A stretch of DNA of 6,072 nt from NCBI GenBank assembly GCA_030744095.1, contig JASLRF010000466.1, positions 1 through 6,072 of the forward strand, in the 5' to 3' direction. The translations under genes were made by a program, and so were the position numbers. The notes below the pieces were generated by a model. The model was not told the origin of the DNA. It did no database searches and saw nothing but the letters and a program-made list of their open reading frames with translations. Position 1 is the first letter of the stretch. Every line of letters begins with the position of its first letter. The DNA comes from Pirellulaceae bacterium (GTDB taxonomy: Bacteria; Planctomycetota; Planctomycetia; Pirellulales; Pirellulaceae). Shown here in pieces: positions 1 to 5,300 of this stretch.

Positions 1-398
1 AAGCCGACGTGCCGACGGGCAGCGCATCGTTTAATCAAGGTCAGATGCTCCCAGGCGCCAACTGGATCTACAGCTGGGAGATCTGTGATCGACTTGGGAC
101 AGCTGGTAGCACGCAAATCAACCGCAGCTTGGATGGAACAACAAGCGATCCGTTCTACGAAGTCGCACAGTCCTGGACGGTTGCCCTCAGCCTGACAGAT
201 CGAGTCGGAGCGTACACAGAATGGTACGCTTTTTTCCCGACCGGTGCTGACACGCAAAAACCAGAACACTACTTCAATGGTGGGTTTACGTACCTGCTAG
301 CGGATGATTTTCAGATTGATGTCCGCGCCGGCGTTGGGCTGAATCAAGCAGCCGACGATTACTTCGTGGGCGTTGGTGGCGTCGTTCGCCGTTGGTAG
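1..398 (+). CDS. Outer-membrane beta-barrel protein, putative transporter (C-terminal part, 5' end outside window)
   Basis: The frame is open from the left edge to a TAG at 396-398, giving about 132 residues. The GTG at 9-11 has no reason to be the true start, so the gene begins upstream of the window. The visible part has the alternating polar/hydrophobic strands of an outer-membrane barrel: WTVALSLTDRVGAYTEWYAF, then a GGFTYLL strand, then FQIDVRAGVGLNQAADDYF and a last strand ending in RRW, an aromatic terminal residue typical of proteins folded by the Bam machinery. The turn sequence GLNxAADDYF and the overall pattern resemble proteins annotated as 'transporter' with the phenol-degradation MetA-type barrel domain (PF13557), which are common in planctomycetes. 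The substrate cannot be deduced. It converges on the DUF1559 gene with only 23 bases between the stop codons. Confidence is high that the frame is coding and moderate for the family. Confidence 0.72.
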   Translation, partial: ADVPTGSASFNQGQMLPGANWIYSWEICDRLGTAGSTQINRSLDGTTSDPFYEVAQSWTVALSLTDRVGAYTEWYAFFPTGADTQKPEHYFNGGFTYLLADDFQIDVRAGVGLNQAADDYFVGVGGVVRRW

Positions 399-421
399 TC
401 TATCGGGGTTGCCCGAAAAAA

Positions 422-1420
422 CTACGGTTGGGCGACTTCGCCGCCGTCACGCGTGGCCATGGCACGCCATGTCGCCAATTCGATCGTCTCTGCAATAAAG
501 CGGACCGAACCGTCCGCCAACGCGGAATTCACTCCACCGGGATGGTAACTGCGTGACGTGACTGCGGCATACGTCAGTCGGTCTGTCGATTTTCCCTCGC
601 GGAAGGAATTGAAGTCGACATCGTAATCCACACCGCCGCTGGTGAACGGCAATTGGATATTGGGAGTAAACGTCCCCGTAAAGCCTGTCTGGTGGACGCG
701 CCCGTCAACCCATTCAGTATGTCCACTATTGGACTTGAACGATCCACCGAGTGCCGTCACTTCCGCCGGGGTGGACGGAATTAACGCGCCTGGGGCACTC
801 GGGCTGCCTCCGTCACGTAGATACGGAGTCCACGCCTTGACTTCAGAAAATGCCAACGTGTTGCTGGTCCCGTCAGTAACACTTGCAAATCTTGTGCGGC
901 TGTTTGGAAAAACCAGCCCGTTCCCACCGAGGCGCTGGAGCGGATTGAAGACAAACCACGTCCCAAAGTTGACACCGTAATTCAGAGGATAGTGTGTCAA
1001 CGCGCCGTCCGGTCGCGGTTGATCGCGGATTTCGCTCGGACATAGATACGTGGGGACTCGCGTTTGTGTAACGACCGGCTGGCTCTTGTAGTCGTAATTC
1101 CAATCAATCAAATCACCGAGGTTGGCTTTTTCCAGGAAGGGCAGCAAACGGGCCTGCATTGACCAGCTATCATACGTGGCCCCAATCGGCAGGGTCGCAG
1201 AAGGCGGAAATTGCTTGTACGTGTCGTGGTAGTTATGGAGCGAAAGTCCCATCTGTTTGAGGTTATTCGAGCAGGACATGCGGCGTGCGGCCTCGCGGGC
1301 AGCCTGAACCGCGGGCAAAAGCAAGGCGACCAGAATGCCGATAATGGCGATTACAACGAGCAACTCGACAAGTGTAAAACCGACGTGGCGGGTGTTGGGG
1401 GTGTGTATCGGGGTGTGCAT
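422..1420 (-). CDS. DUF1559 domain protein with prepilin-type N-terminus and H-X9-DG motif
   Basis: This 332-residue protein has a short basic leader (residues 1-14) ending in Gly14, then [14 protein letters not shown]. That is the type IV/type II prepilin cleavage-and-methylation signal: cut between Gly14 and Phe15, with Glu19 as Glu5 of the mature protein. The hydrophobic helix runs to about residue 37 and leads into [14 protein letters not shown] and [14 protein letters not shown], the diagnostic start of DUF1559 (PF07596). Further family marks are VPTYLCPSE (123-130), [13 protein letters not shown] (181-193) and the C-terminal H-X9-DG motif (His293 to Asp303-Gly304). Planctomycetes carry many paralogues. 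They are thought to be surface or pseudopilus-like proteins, but the function of this one is unknown. The ATG at 1420 has AAGGAA (1427-1432) 6 bases upstream, which fixes the start. It is a single-gene unit with its own promoter and a dyad at the predicted transcription start. Confidence 0.95.
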   Translation of the reverse strand: MHTPIHTPNTRHVGFTLVELLVVIAIIGILVALLLPAVQAAREAARRMSCSNNLKQMGLSLHNYHDTYKQFPPSATLPIGATYDSWSMQARLLPFLEKANLGDLIDWNYDYKSQPVVTQTRVPTYLCPSEIRDQPRPDGALTHYPLNYGVNFGTWFVFNPLQRLGGNGLVFPNSRTRFASVTDGTSNTLAFSEVKAWTPYLRDGGSPSAPGALIPSTPAEVTALGGSFKSNSGHTEWVDGRVHQTGFTGTFTPNIQLPFTSGGVDYDVDFNSFREGKSTDRLTYAAVTSRSYHPGGVNSALADGSVRFIAETIELATWRAMATRDGGEVAQP

Positions 1421-1471
1421 GGAGAGTTCCTTCTGCGTGCAGCCAATTAGGCGGGAAACTGCTGGTGTCGA

Positions 1472-1492
1472 TAATGATACTCGGTATCATTA
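1472..1492. promoter_or_regulatory. Perfect dyad at the DUF1559 transcription start (candidate operator)
   Basis: The arms TAATGATAC and GTATCATTA are exact reverse complements around a 3-base centre TCG. The dyad covers about +1 to +20 of the transcript predicted from the promoter at 1498-1526 and ends about 50 bases before the start codon. This is a standard place for a repressor site. The string GATAATGAT at 1470-1478 equals one half of the classical Fur box and ATCATTA (1486-1492) matches most of the other half, but the halves are about 6 bases further apart than in the classical site. A metal-responsive regulator is therefore only a suggestion. As RNA it could also form a 5' hairpin with a 3-base loop. 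No T-run follows it, so it is not an intrinsic terminator. Confidence 0.6.
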
Positions 1493-1497
1493 AGAGA

Positions 1498-1526
1498 AGT
1501 TTATTCGCCTGGAGTCAGTCTGTCAA
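1498..1526 (-). promoter_or_regulatory. Sigma-70-type promoter of the DUF1559 gene
   Basis: Read on the minus strand, the -35 element is a perfect TTGACA (1526-1521), the spacer is 17 bases, and the -10 element is TAAACT (1503-1498, four of six consensus positions). Transcription would start near 1491, leaving a leader of about 70 bases before the ATG at 1420. A run of nine A on the same strand (1547-1539) lies at about -48 to -56, where an UP element would contact the RNA polymerase alpha subunits. The match is better than chance would readily give, but it is a sequence-only prediction. Confidence 0.6.
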
Positions 1527-1542
1527 TCAGCAAAATGCTTTT

Positions 1543-1570
1543 TTTTTGCGGGTCACGTTTCCCGCAAAAA
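1543..1570. repeat. Inverted repeat upstream of the DUF1559 promoter
   Basis: TTTTTGCGGG (1543-1552) and CCCGCAAAAA (1561-1570) form a perfect 10-base stem with an 8-base loop. It overlaps the A/T-tract proposed as an UP element and lies at about -52 to -79 relative to the predicted start. On both strands the T-run precedes the GC stem and the A-run follows it, the reverse of an intrinsic terminator. A DNA-level role such as a protein site, bending or cruciform is more likely than termination. Confidence 0.5.
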
Positions 1571-1766
1571 TGTACGAAAACGGCCAGCCCAGGCGGGTTT
1601 CGACCAGAAAGCTCGCGACTTCTGCCACCTGCGGGTGGCGGAGTGGGCGCGATCGAAGGTGACGACCTCTGTTCGGCTCGTGCTTTGTTTGTGCCACGAA
1701 AGTGGGGTGAGCATCCTGCTTGCTGCGTTCGAGCGATAGCTCGCGTCGGTCCGAGGCACAGCCTTG
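1571..1766. other. Non-coding, hairpin-rich intergenic block
   Basis: I see no credible gene here. Short open frames exist, but none has a ribosome binding site or a recognisable motif. The block is dense in small perfect stems: GCCACC/GGTGGC around TGCG (1624-1639), CCAC/GTGG around GAAA (near 1693-1704), and CGAGC/GCTCG around GATA (1730-1743). The hairpin at 1758-1775 adjoins it at the end of nfo. All have 4-base loops. The regular series suggests a structured 3' region of the nfo transcript, a small RNA, or a dispersed intergenic repeat. The sequence alone cannot decide between these. Confidence 0.4.
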
Positions 1767-1775
1767 CTAGGCTGT
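1758..1775 (-). other. Hairpin over the nfo stop codon
   Basis: ACAGCCT and AGGCTGT pair perfectly over 7 bases with a 4-base loop, and the TAG stop of nfo (1767-1769) lies in this structure. No U-tract follows on the minus strand, so it is not a classical intrinsic terminator. It could stabilise the mRNA 3' end or assist factor-dependent termination. Confidence 0.4.
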
Positions 1776-2690
1776 CAGCGCCCGCAAAGTAGCCAGATTG
1801 ACTTGATCCCAATCATCGCCAGCGAGGTTTCTTCCTTTAGGCGTTTCGAGATACATCGGCACATCGCACAACCTGTGGTCGTTGACGAGGTGCCGAAATG
1901 GTTCGAGCCCAAGGCAGCCTTCTCCCAGGTTCTCGTGGCGATCAACGCGCGAACCGAATTCACGTTTGCTGTCGTTCAGATGGATCGCGCGAATCTGTTC
2001 AATCCCAATCAGTCGATCCAGTTCGGAAAAAGTTGCCGTGAATTCATGGCTTGTAGTCAACGGATAGCCAGCAGCAAAGGCATGGCACGTATCAAAGCAA
2101 ATCCCCACTCGATCTTGCTGCACGACTCCATCGAGGATCGCAGCTAGATGTTCAAATCGCCAGCCGAGATTGGTGCCCTGGCCCGCGGTATTCTCAAGGA
2201 GACATTGCGCGCGAATATCACTCGTTTGCTCGTGGATTGTGTTTAACGCCAGGGCGATTTGTTCGATACCTTCTTCTTCGCTTGAAGTCGTAAAGGATCC
2301 TGGGTGCACAACGACAAATGGGATGTCGAATTTCTCGGCGCGCTGTAGTTCGACAATCAATCCGTTGACTGATTTGGTCCAGAGTACCTTGTCGGGGCTT
2401 GCCAGGTTGATCAAATAGGAAGCATGTGACAGAGGATGAGCAATCCGCAAATCGTCCAACGCTTTGTGAAACTTCACGACGTCATCATCAGTGATGTCAT
2501 TGGTACGACTTTCGTTGTTGACCTTGGCGTTAAGCCCAGCAGGCTGGACGTTTGTTTTGGACGCTTGGACCGGCCATTTCTGAGGAGCAGCAGTGAATAT
2601 CTGCACGCAGTCGCAATCGACCGTCGCTGCTCGCTCCACGGCTTTGTGGAACCCACCAGCAATCGACATATGGGCACCAAGTATGACCAT
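1767..2690 (-). CDS. nfo: Endonuclease IV (AP endonuclease, base-excision repair)
   Basis: This enzyme cleaves DNA 5' to abasic sites in base-excision repair and is a cytoplasmic TIM barrel with three zinc ions. I chose the ATG at 2690 (307 residues) over the ATG at 2696: AGGGA lies about 6 bases before it, whereas it would abut the first ATG, and MVILGAH then aligns with the N-terminus MKYIGAH of E. coli Nfo. All three family signatures are present: LLENTAGQG, GICFDTCHAFAAGY and HLNDSKREFGSRVDRH. The nine metal ligands are intact: His89, His129, Glu166, Asp200, His203, His237, Asp250, His252 and Glu282. These sit at a constant offset of +20 and then +21 from the E. coli ligands. The offset comes from an Asn/Ser-rich insertion between Trp39 and His89, absent in E. 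coli. It is probably transcribed alone, with a strong inverted repeat in its leader. Confidence 0.97.
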   Translation of the reverse strand: MVILGAHMSIAGGFHKAVERAATVDCDCVQIFTAAPQKWPVQASKTNVQPAGLNAKVNNESRTNDITDDDVVKFHKALDDLRIAHPLSHASYLINLASPDKVLWTKSVNGLIVELQRAEKFDIPFVVVHPGSFTTSSEEEGIEQIALALNTIHEQTSDIRAQCLLENTAGQGTNLGWRFEHLAAILDGVVQQDRVGICFDTCHAFAAGYPLTTSHEFTATFSELDRLIGIEQIRAIHLNDSKREFGSRVDRHENLGEGCLGLEPFRHLVNDHRLCDVPMYLETPKGRNLAGDDWDQVNLATLRALTA

Positions 2691-2704
2691 CAACATTCCC
2701 TACT

Positions 2705-2733
2705 AAACCCCAGCCATATAACCACTGGGGTTT
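2705..2733. promoter_or_regulatory. Inverted repeat in the nfo leader, next to the ribosome binding site
   Basis: AAACCCCAG (2705-2713) and CTGGGGTTT (2725-2733) are exact reverse complements around an 11-base AT-rich centre. The proximal arm ends 4 bases from the AGGGA ribosome binding site of nfo. In RNA it would be a stable 9-pair hairpin near the initiation region. In DNA it is a good-sized operator whose centre contains TATAT. No T-run follows on either strand, which argues against a terminator. I found no convincing -35/-10 pair for nfo, so its position relative to the transcription start is unknown. Confidence 0.5.
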
Positions 2734-3052
2734 GAGTGTACTTGTGTAGTGACATCCCGAATCTACAGAAGTGAGCGTTGCTGCTCTTCCTTACGTGGTG
2801 TCGAGCTCAGATGGGAAGCAGCGAAGAATCTGAGAGGCAATCTGACGTTTGCTTCCTTGGTAAGGGATGGGTCGGGGTACGTTTCGAGGCCCATTCATCC
2901 GTGAATATCACAATCGAAGAAGAGATGGCGAGATCATCTTAAATAGCTGAACCAACAGCTTCACGGTGTGTTGGCACATTGTAACCCCTTCGCCAGCAGC
3001 CACCAGCACGCGCTATCGCGGGGGACTTTGATTCGTCTGCGTGTCAACGCGA
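2734..3052. other. Intergenic region between nfo and the zinc-ribbon/GYF pair; no convincing gene
   Basis: These 319 bases lie downstream of the minus-strand GYF pair and upstream of nfo. The only open frame of note is a 43-codon plus-strand frame at 2811-2942. It lacks a good ribosome binding site and matches nothing I recognise. A weak 5-base stem (AGCTG/CAGCT at 2945-2960) followed by ATTTAAG on the minus strand could mark the end of the GYF transcript, but it is too weak to call. The nfo promoter should lie in the left part, and no clear consensus pair is visible there. Confidence 0.5.
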
Positions 3053-3760
3053 TCAATTCGCGATGGCACTGATCAACATGATGACAAAGGGCAGGACCAT
3101 CAGCAAGGTCCCGATGATACCCAAAACCATGCCTGCCTGGGTCAAGCCTCGCCCGGATGGATCCATTCGTCCCTCCCGGATCTGCTTCAGGTCGGCATGC
3201 CCCATCACCCACGCGATTGGAGCAAGAATGCCACAGCAGGCAATGCCCAGCACGCCGAAGGCAAGGAGCATTCCTCCACGATGCGGCTGATATTGCCGTG
3301 GGCGAATTACCGGATTGACGGATGTCGGCGCGGAATACGGATTCGCATTTGCAGCTGCCCCGTCCGCGAATGGATTGGCATGTGTGGCCCGTGCGGCGGC
3401 CTTGGCCAGGACCGGGTAGACGGTTGTCGCCGGCATCCATTGCACCGATCCATCGCGCTGCAGGTGGCAGGCAGCGGTAATCCGACCCTCAGTCAGCCAG
3501 GAATCGACGTCGGTCTTGCTGACAGGTCCATAGACGTTGCCGTCTTCAGTTCGCAAACGCCATTGTTCGCCAGATGGTTCAGGTTGCGTGGGTCGTCCAC
3601 CCGTCTCAAGCGGCGACTGAGGATCGACGGATGGGGCATCGAGCGCTTGAGGAACGGTGTACACATTCTTGCAATGGGGACATCGTGCTTTGCGCCCAGC
3701 AAACTCGTCGCCCACGCGGAGTTTACGTGCGCAGTTTTGACAAATGGTCTCGATTGGCAT
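3053..3760 (-). CDS. Zinc-ribbon / GYF_2 / DUF4190 membrane protein, paralogue 2
   Basis: This 235-residue protein has three parts. Residues 1-36 form a small zinc ribbon with Cys7-x2-Cys10 and Cys27-x2-Cys30, of the MJ0042 or zinc_ribbon_4 kind. Residues about 67-115 are a GYF_2-type domain (WRLRTEDGNVYGPVSKTDV, then WLTEGRI). After a Pro/Ala/Asn-rich linker, two membrane helices (about 162-187 and 208-232) flank a cytoplasmic loop with GRMDPSGRGLTQAG, the typical DUF4190 arrangement. GYF domains bind proline-rich peptides in other systems, so the cytosolic head may bind a partner, but the function is unknown. The N-terminal 36 residues are identical at 26 positions to the upstream neighbour, a clear tandem duplication. 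It starts 20 bases after that gene's stop. The best ribosome site, AAGGG, is rather distant at 10 bases from the ATG. Cotranscription and partial translational dependence on the first gene are likely. Confidence 0.92.
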   Translation of the reverse strand: MPIETICQNCARKLRVGDEFAGRKARCPHCKNVYTVPQALDAPSVDPQSPLETGGRPTQPEPSGEQWRLRTEDGNVYGPVSKTDVDSWLTEGRITAACHLQRDGSVQWMPATTVYPVLAKAAARATHANPFADGAAANANPYSAPTSVNPVIRPRQYQPHRGGMLLAFGVLGIACCGILAPIAWVMGHADLKQIREGRMDPSGRGLTQAGMVLGIIGTLLMVLPFVIMLISAIAN

Positions 3761-3780
3761 ACCTGATGAACCCTTGCAAG

Positions 3781-4473
3781 CTAATTTGCGACAGTTGCCG
3801 CAAGCATGACGAAGACAAAGATCAGCAATCCTATGATGAACAGGATCGAGTGTATCATCCCAATGATCTGACCAGCCTGCGTTAGGCCCATGCCGCTCGG
3901 GTCCATCCGCCCAAGCCGCATCTCCCGTAGATCGCCACTGCCCATGATCCAGGCGAACAATCCAAAGATGGGGCAGATTCCGATGACCCAGCTAATGACT
4001 GCAAGGGCGAGAATCAGTCCACCTCGATGCGCGGCAGTGTATCGGTATCGCGTCGGCCCTGCCGTCGTATTGACTGGCGAATAACCTCCGGCCGTCTGGG
4101 GTGATGTGACGGGAGATTCCGTCGCACCTGTCCCGAAGGGGATTCGTGTGGCGGTTTGGACTTCGTTGAGTACCGGATAGAATTCACCGGCGTAATCCCA
4201 ATTTGCTTCGTCCGGCGCGAGTTGGCATTCGGCGGTAACACGTCCGTCGGTGACCCATTTGTCCAGTTCTTCTTTCAGGACAGGGCCGTAGATTTGGCCT
4301 TCAGGGGTTTTTAGACGCCACGTCTTCTCGTTCCGCGTGTCGCCGATGGACTCAGAAACACCGGAAACCGAATAGATTTCATTGCACACGGGACAGCGCG
4401 CCTGCTTGCCCGCGAACTCATCGCCGACACGCAGCTTGCGACCGCAACCTGGACAGATGGTCTCTATTGGCAT
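3781..4473 (-). CDS. Zinc-ribbon / GYF_2 / DUF4190 membrane protein, paralogue 1
   Basis: This protein has 230 residues from the ATG at 4473. The frame stays open to 4746, but that extension is Arg/Pro/Ser-rich, runs through the predicted promoter, and has no counterpart in the paralogue, which begins with the same MPIETIC. The order of parts matches the neighbour: zinc ribbon with Cys7, Cys10, Cys27 and Cys30; GYF_2 domain at about 51-100 (WRLKTPEGQIYGPVLKEEL, then WVTDGRV); a Thr/Ser/Pro linker; and membrane helices at about 152-177 and 200-225 around GRMDPSGMGLTQAG (DUF4190). The last helix region (IIGLLIFVFVMLAATVAN) diverges strongly from the paralogue. No Shine-Dalgarno sequence precedes the ATG: the upstream bases read CATTTTCTT. 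Initiation may therefore be weak or Shine-Dalgarno-independent. It is the first gene of a two-gene unit with the following paralogue. Function is unknown; a membrane-anchored adaptor is an inference from the domains. Confidence 0.92.
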   Translation of the reverse strand: MPIETICPGCGRKLRVGDEFAGKQARCPVCNEIYSVSGVSESIGDTRNEKTWRLKTPEGQIYGPVLKEELDKWVTDGRVTAECQLAPDEANWDYAGEFYPVLNEVQTATRIPFGTGATESPVTSPQTAGGYSPVNTTAGPTRYRYTAAHRGGLILALAVISWVIGICPIFGLFAWIMGSGDLREMRLGRMDPSGMGLTQAGQIIGMIHSILFIIGLLIFVFVMLAATVAN

Positions 4474-4512
4474 AAGAAAATGACGATCGTCCCGTTGTTG
4501 GTTGAAAATCTC

Positions 4513-4526
4513 CGGAGACGTCTCCG
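4513..4526. promoter_or_regulatory. Perfect 14-base palindrome in the leader of the zinc-ribbon/GYF pair
   Basis: CGGAGAC followed directly by GTCTCCG forms a perfect palindrome. It lies 40-53 bases before the ATG at 4473 and about +8 to +21 from the start predicted by the promoter at 4541-4569. It could be an operator. As RNA it would give a 5-pair stem with loop ACGT. The following GAGATTTT on the minus strand is too weak a U-tract for a firm terminator or attenuator call. Confidence 0.4.
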
Positions 4527-4540
4527 TTTGGCCTCCGCGA

Positions 4541-4569
4541 AGTGTACTCGAAGGCGAAAAGCCGATCAA
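4541..4569 (-). promoter_or_regulatory. Predicted promoter of the zinc-ribbon/GYF pair
   Basis: On the minus strand TTGATC (4569-4564) and TACACT (4546-4541) are separated by exactly 17 bases, each matching four of six consensus positions. Transcription would begin near 4534 and give a leader of about 60 bases. The placement supports the start at 4473 over a longer protein. Confidence 0.4.
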
Positions 4570-4592
4570 CGATGCTCTATTTTGACTGCTTG

Positions 4593-4622
4593 TTGCCGCC
4601 AGACCCCTCGCAGCCGTACAAT
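4593..4622 (+). promoter_or_regulatory. Predicted promoter of the 160-residue membrane protein
   Basis: TTGCCG (4593-4598) and TACAAT (4617-4622, five of six positions) are separated by 18 bases, predicting a start near 4629 and a 40-base leader. A near-perfect inverted repeat (4595-4604 with 4633-4642) brackets the -10 element and the start. The -35 match is modest. Confidence 0.35.
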
Positions 4623-4642
4623 ACACCGCAGTGTCTGGTGGC
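4595..4642. repeat. Inverted repeat bracketing a predicted -10 element
   Basis: GCCGCCAGAC (4595-4604) and GTCTGGTGGC (4633-4642) pair at nine of ten positions, the exception being a G-T pair, with 28 bases between. The TACAAT box of the plus-strand promoter lies between the arms. It may be a pair of regulator half-sites, or chance. Confidence 0.3.
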
Positions 4643-4670
4643 GTAGATTCTGGGTGCGCGGAGTCTTTCG

Positions 4671-5153
4671 ATGTGGGACAATTGGAGGGTATTCGTCGTT
4701 GCCGGCGGCATCTTGGCGGGAATCTTCGCCATGATCGGCGTTGCATTCTTGCCGGCCTGGCAAAAACGGCGAAACGAAGCGCTCATGGAAAGGGGCCGCA
4801 CATCGTTCCGCCGTCGCCGTGAGTGGCTTGAGGCCCGGTTTCTAACATTGGCGGAGCAAAGTGGTAAACCGCGTGGACTCCGTTGGACTAATTGTGAATT
4901 CGATGATGACGTCGCCTTCGCGCGTGACCGAAGGAGCGGCCGCCCACGGGCGCTAGTGGCAGTTACCATCTCGTTTGAAGCAATTCCTGGTGGCGGGATG
5001 GAAGAAGTCGAAGCGGTTGGCAACCTCCGCGCAGCGACAGTCGTTTTTCGTCTAGATGGTCCCGGATGGGAAACCGACGGAAAGGCCTGCTACAACCTCA
5101 GTCCCGCACAGACGATCGACTACTACCACAATGAGCTGGAAACAGTCGAATGA
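4671..5153 (+). CDS. Small single-helix membrane protein of unknown function
   Basis: This 160-residue protein starts at the ATG at 4671, with GGAG (4660-4663) 7 bases upstream, a well-placed ribosome site. Residues about 7-28 (VFVVAGGILAGIFAMIGVAF) form one membrane helix. The following basic stretch (QKRR at 31-34, RRRR at 47-50) suggests the C-terminal part is cytoplasmic. The soluble part (about 50-160) has alternating strands, an acidic patch (EFDDDVAF), the segment EEVEAVGNLRAATVVFRLDG, and a close in DGKACYNLSPAQTIDYYHNE. I cannot name a domain. The style resembles conserved hypothetical proteins of planctomycetes. It is divergent from the zinc-ribbon/GYF pair, sharing a 197-base control region, and convergent with aconitase. 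Neither neighbour gives a clear functional hint. Confidence 0.85.
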   Translation: MWDNWRVFVVAGGILAGIFAMIGVAFLPAWQKRRNEALMERGRTSFRRRREWLEARFLTLAEQSGKPRGLRWTNCEFDDDVAFARDRRSGRPRALVAVTISFEAIPGGGMEEVEAVGNLRAATVVFRLDGPGWETDGKACYNLSPAQTIDYYHNELETVE

Positions 5154-5183
5154 GCGGCAATACCCTTCAACGGTGTTGGCCAG

Positions 5184-5262
5184 GAGGGGATCGGGAGTCT
5201 TTTTCGGGCATGGACTTACGATCGGAAGACGTTGATGGCCGAAAAAGACTCCCGCCCCCCTC
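5184..5262. repeat. 28-base inverted pair, REP/BIME-like, between convergent genes
   Basis: The left arm (5184-5211) and the reverse complement of the right arm (5235-5262) agree at 25 of 28 positions, including a perfect 16-base core CGGGAGTCTTTTTCGG (5192-5207 with 5239-5254). The mismatched pairs are 5190/5256, 5191/5255 and 5208/5238, and 23 bases separate the arms. It fills the gap between the stop of the + gene (5153) and the stop of aconitase (5301). No T-run follows the whole stem on either strand, since the T5 runs are inside the arms, so it is not a textbook bidirectional terminator. The paired inverted arrangement with G-rich outer ends resembles REP/BIME elements. It could also be a long RNA hairpin protecting both mRNA ends. 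Confidence 0.75.
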
Positions 5263-5300
5263 ACCATTTCAAGACCCAAGAAGGTATTCGTTTTGGAGTC

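Noticed and set aside
403..421. Possible bidirectional terminator between the two convergent genes (TCGGG/CCCGA stem next to A6)
   Set aside because: The stem is only 5 bases. On the + strand it is followed by A and not T, and on the - strand the T-run comes before the stem. The order is wrong for an intrinsic terminator.
1532..1547. AGCA/TGCT stem followed by nine T on the + strand, resembling a terminator
   Set aside because: The stem is only 4 base pairs and no rightward gene ends nearby. The same tract fits better as an A-rich UP element of the minus-strand promoter.
2688..2696. Start of nfo at the ATG at 2696
   Set aside because: The ribosome site AGGGA would touch this ATG with no spacing. 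The ATG at 2690 has proper spacing and aligns with the E. coli N-terminus.
2811..2942. 43-codon plus-strand open frame in the spacer upstream of nfo
   Set aside because: It has no clear ribosome binding site, no recognisable motif and no operon context. A frame of this length is expected by chance.
2944..2960. Terminator of the GYF pair (AGCTG/CAGCT stem then ATTTAAG)
   Set aside because: A 5-base stem with a 6-base loop and only three T is too weak to support the call.
2961..3440. Long open frame (159 codons) on the minus strand overlapping the second GYF gene
   Set aside because: It is a frame shadow of the gene at 3053-3760, is Arg/Gly/Cys-rich with no family features, and has no ribosome site.
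3041..3766. 241-codon plus-strand open frame opposite the second GYF gene
   Set aside because: It is an antisense shadow. The minus frame encodes zinc-ribbon cysteines, a GYF_2 domain and two membrane helices conserved in the adjacent paralogue, and the plus frame shows no domain.
4474..4746. N-terminal extension of the first zinc-ribbon/GYF protein by 91 residues
   Set aside because: The extension is Arg/Pro/Ser-rich, overlaps predicted promoters on both strands and is absent from the paralogue, which starts exactly at MPIETIC.
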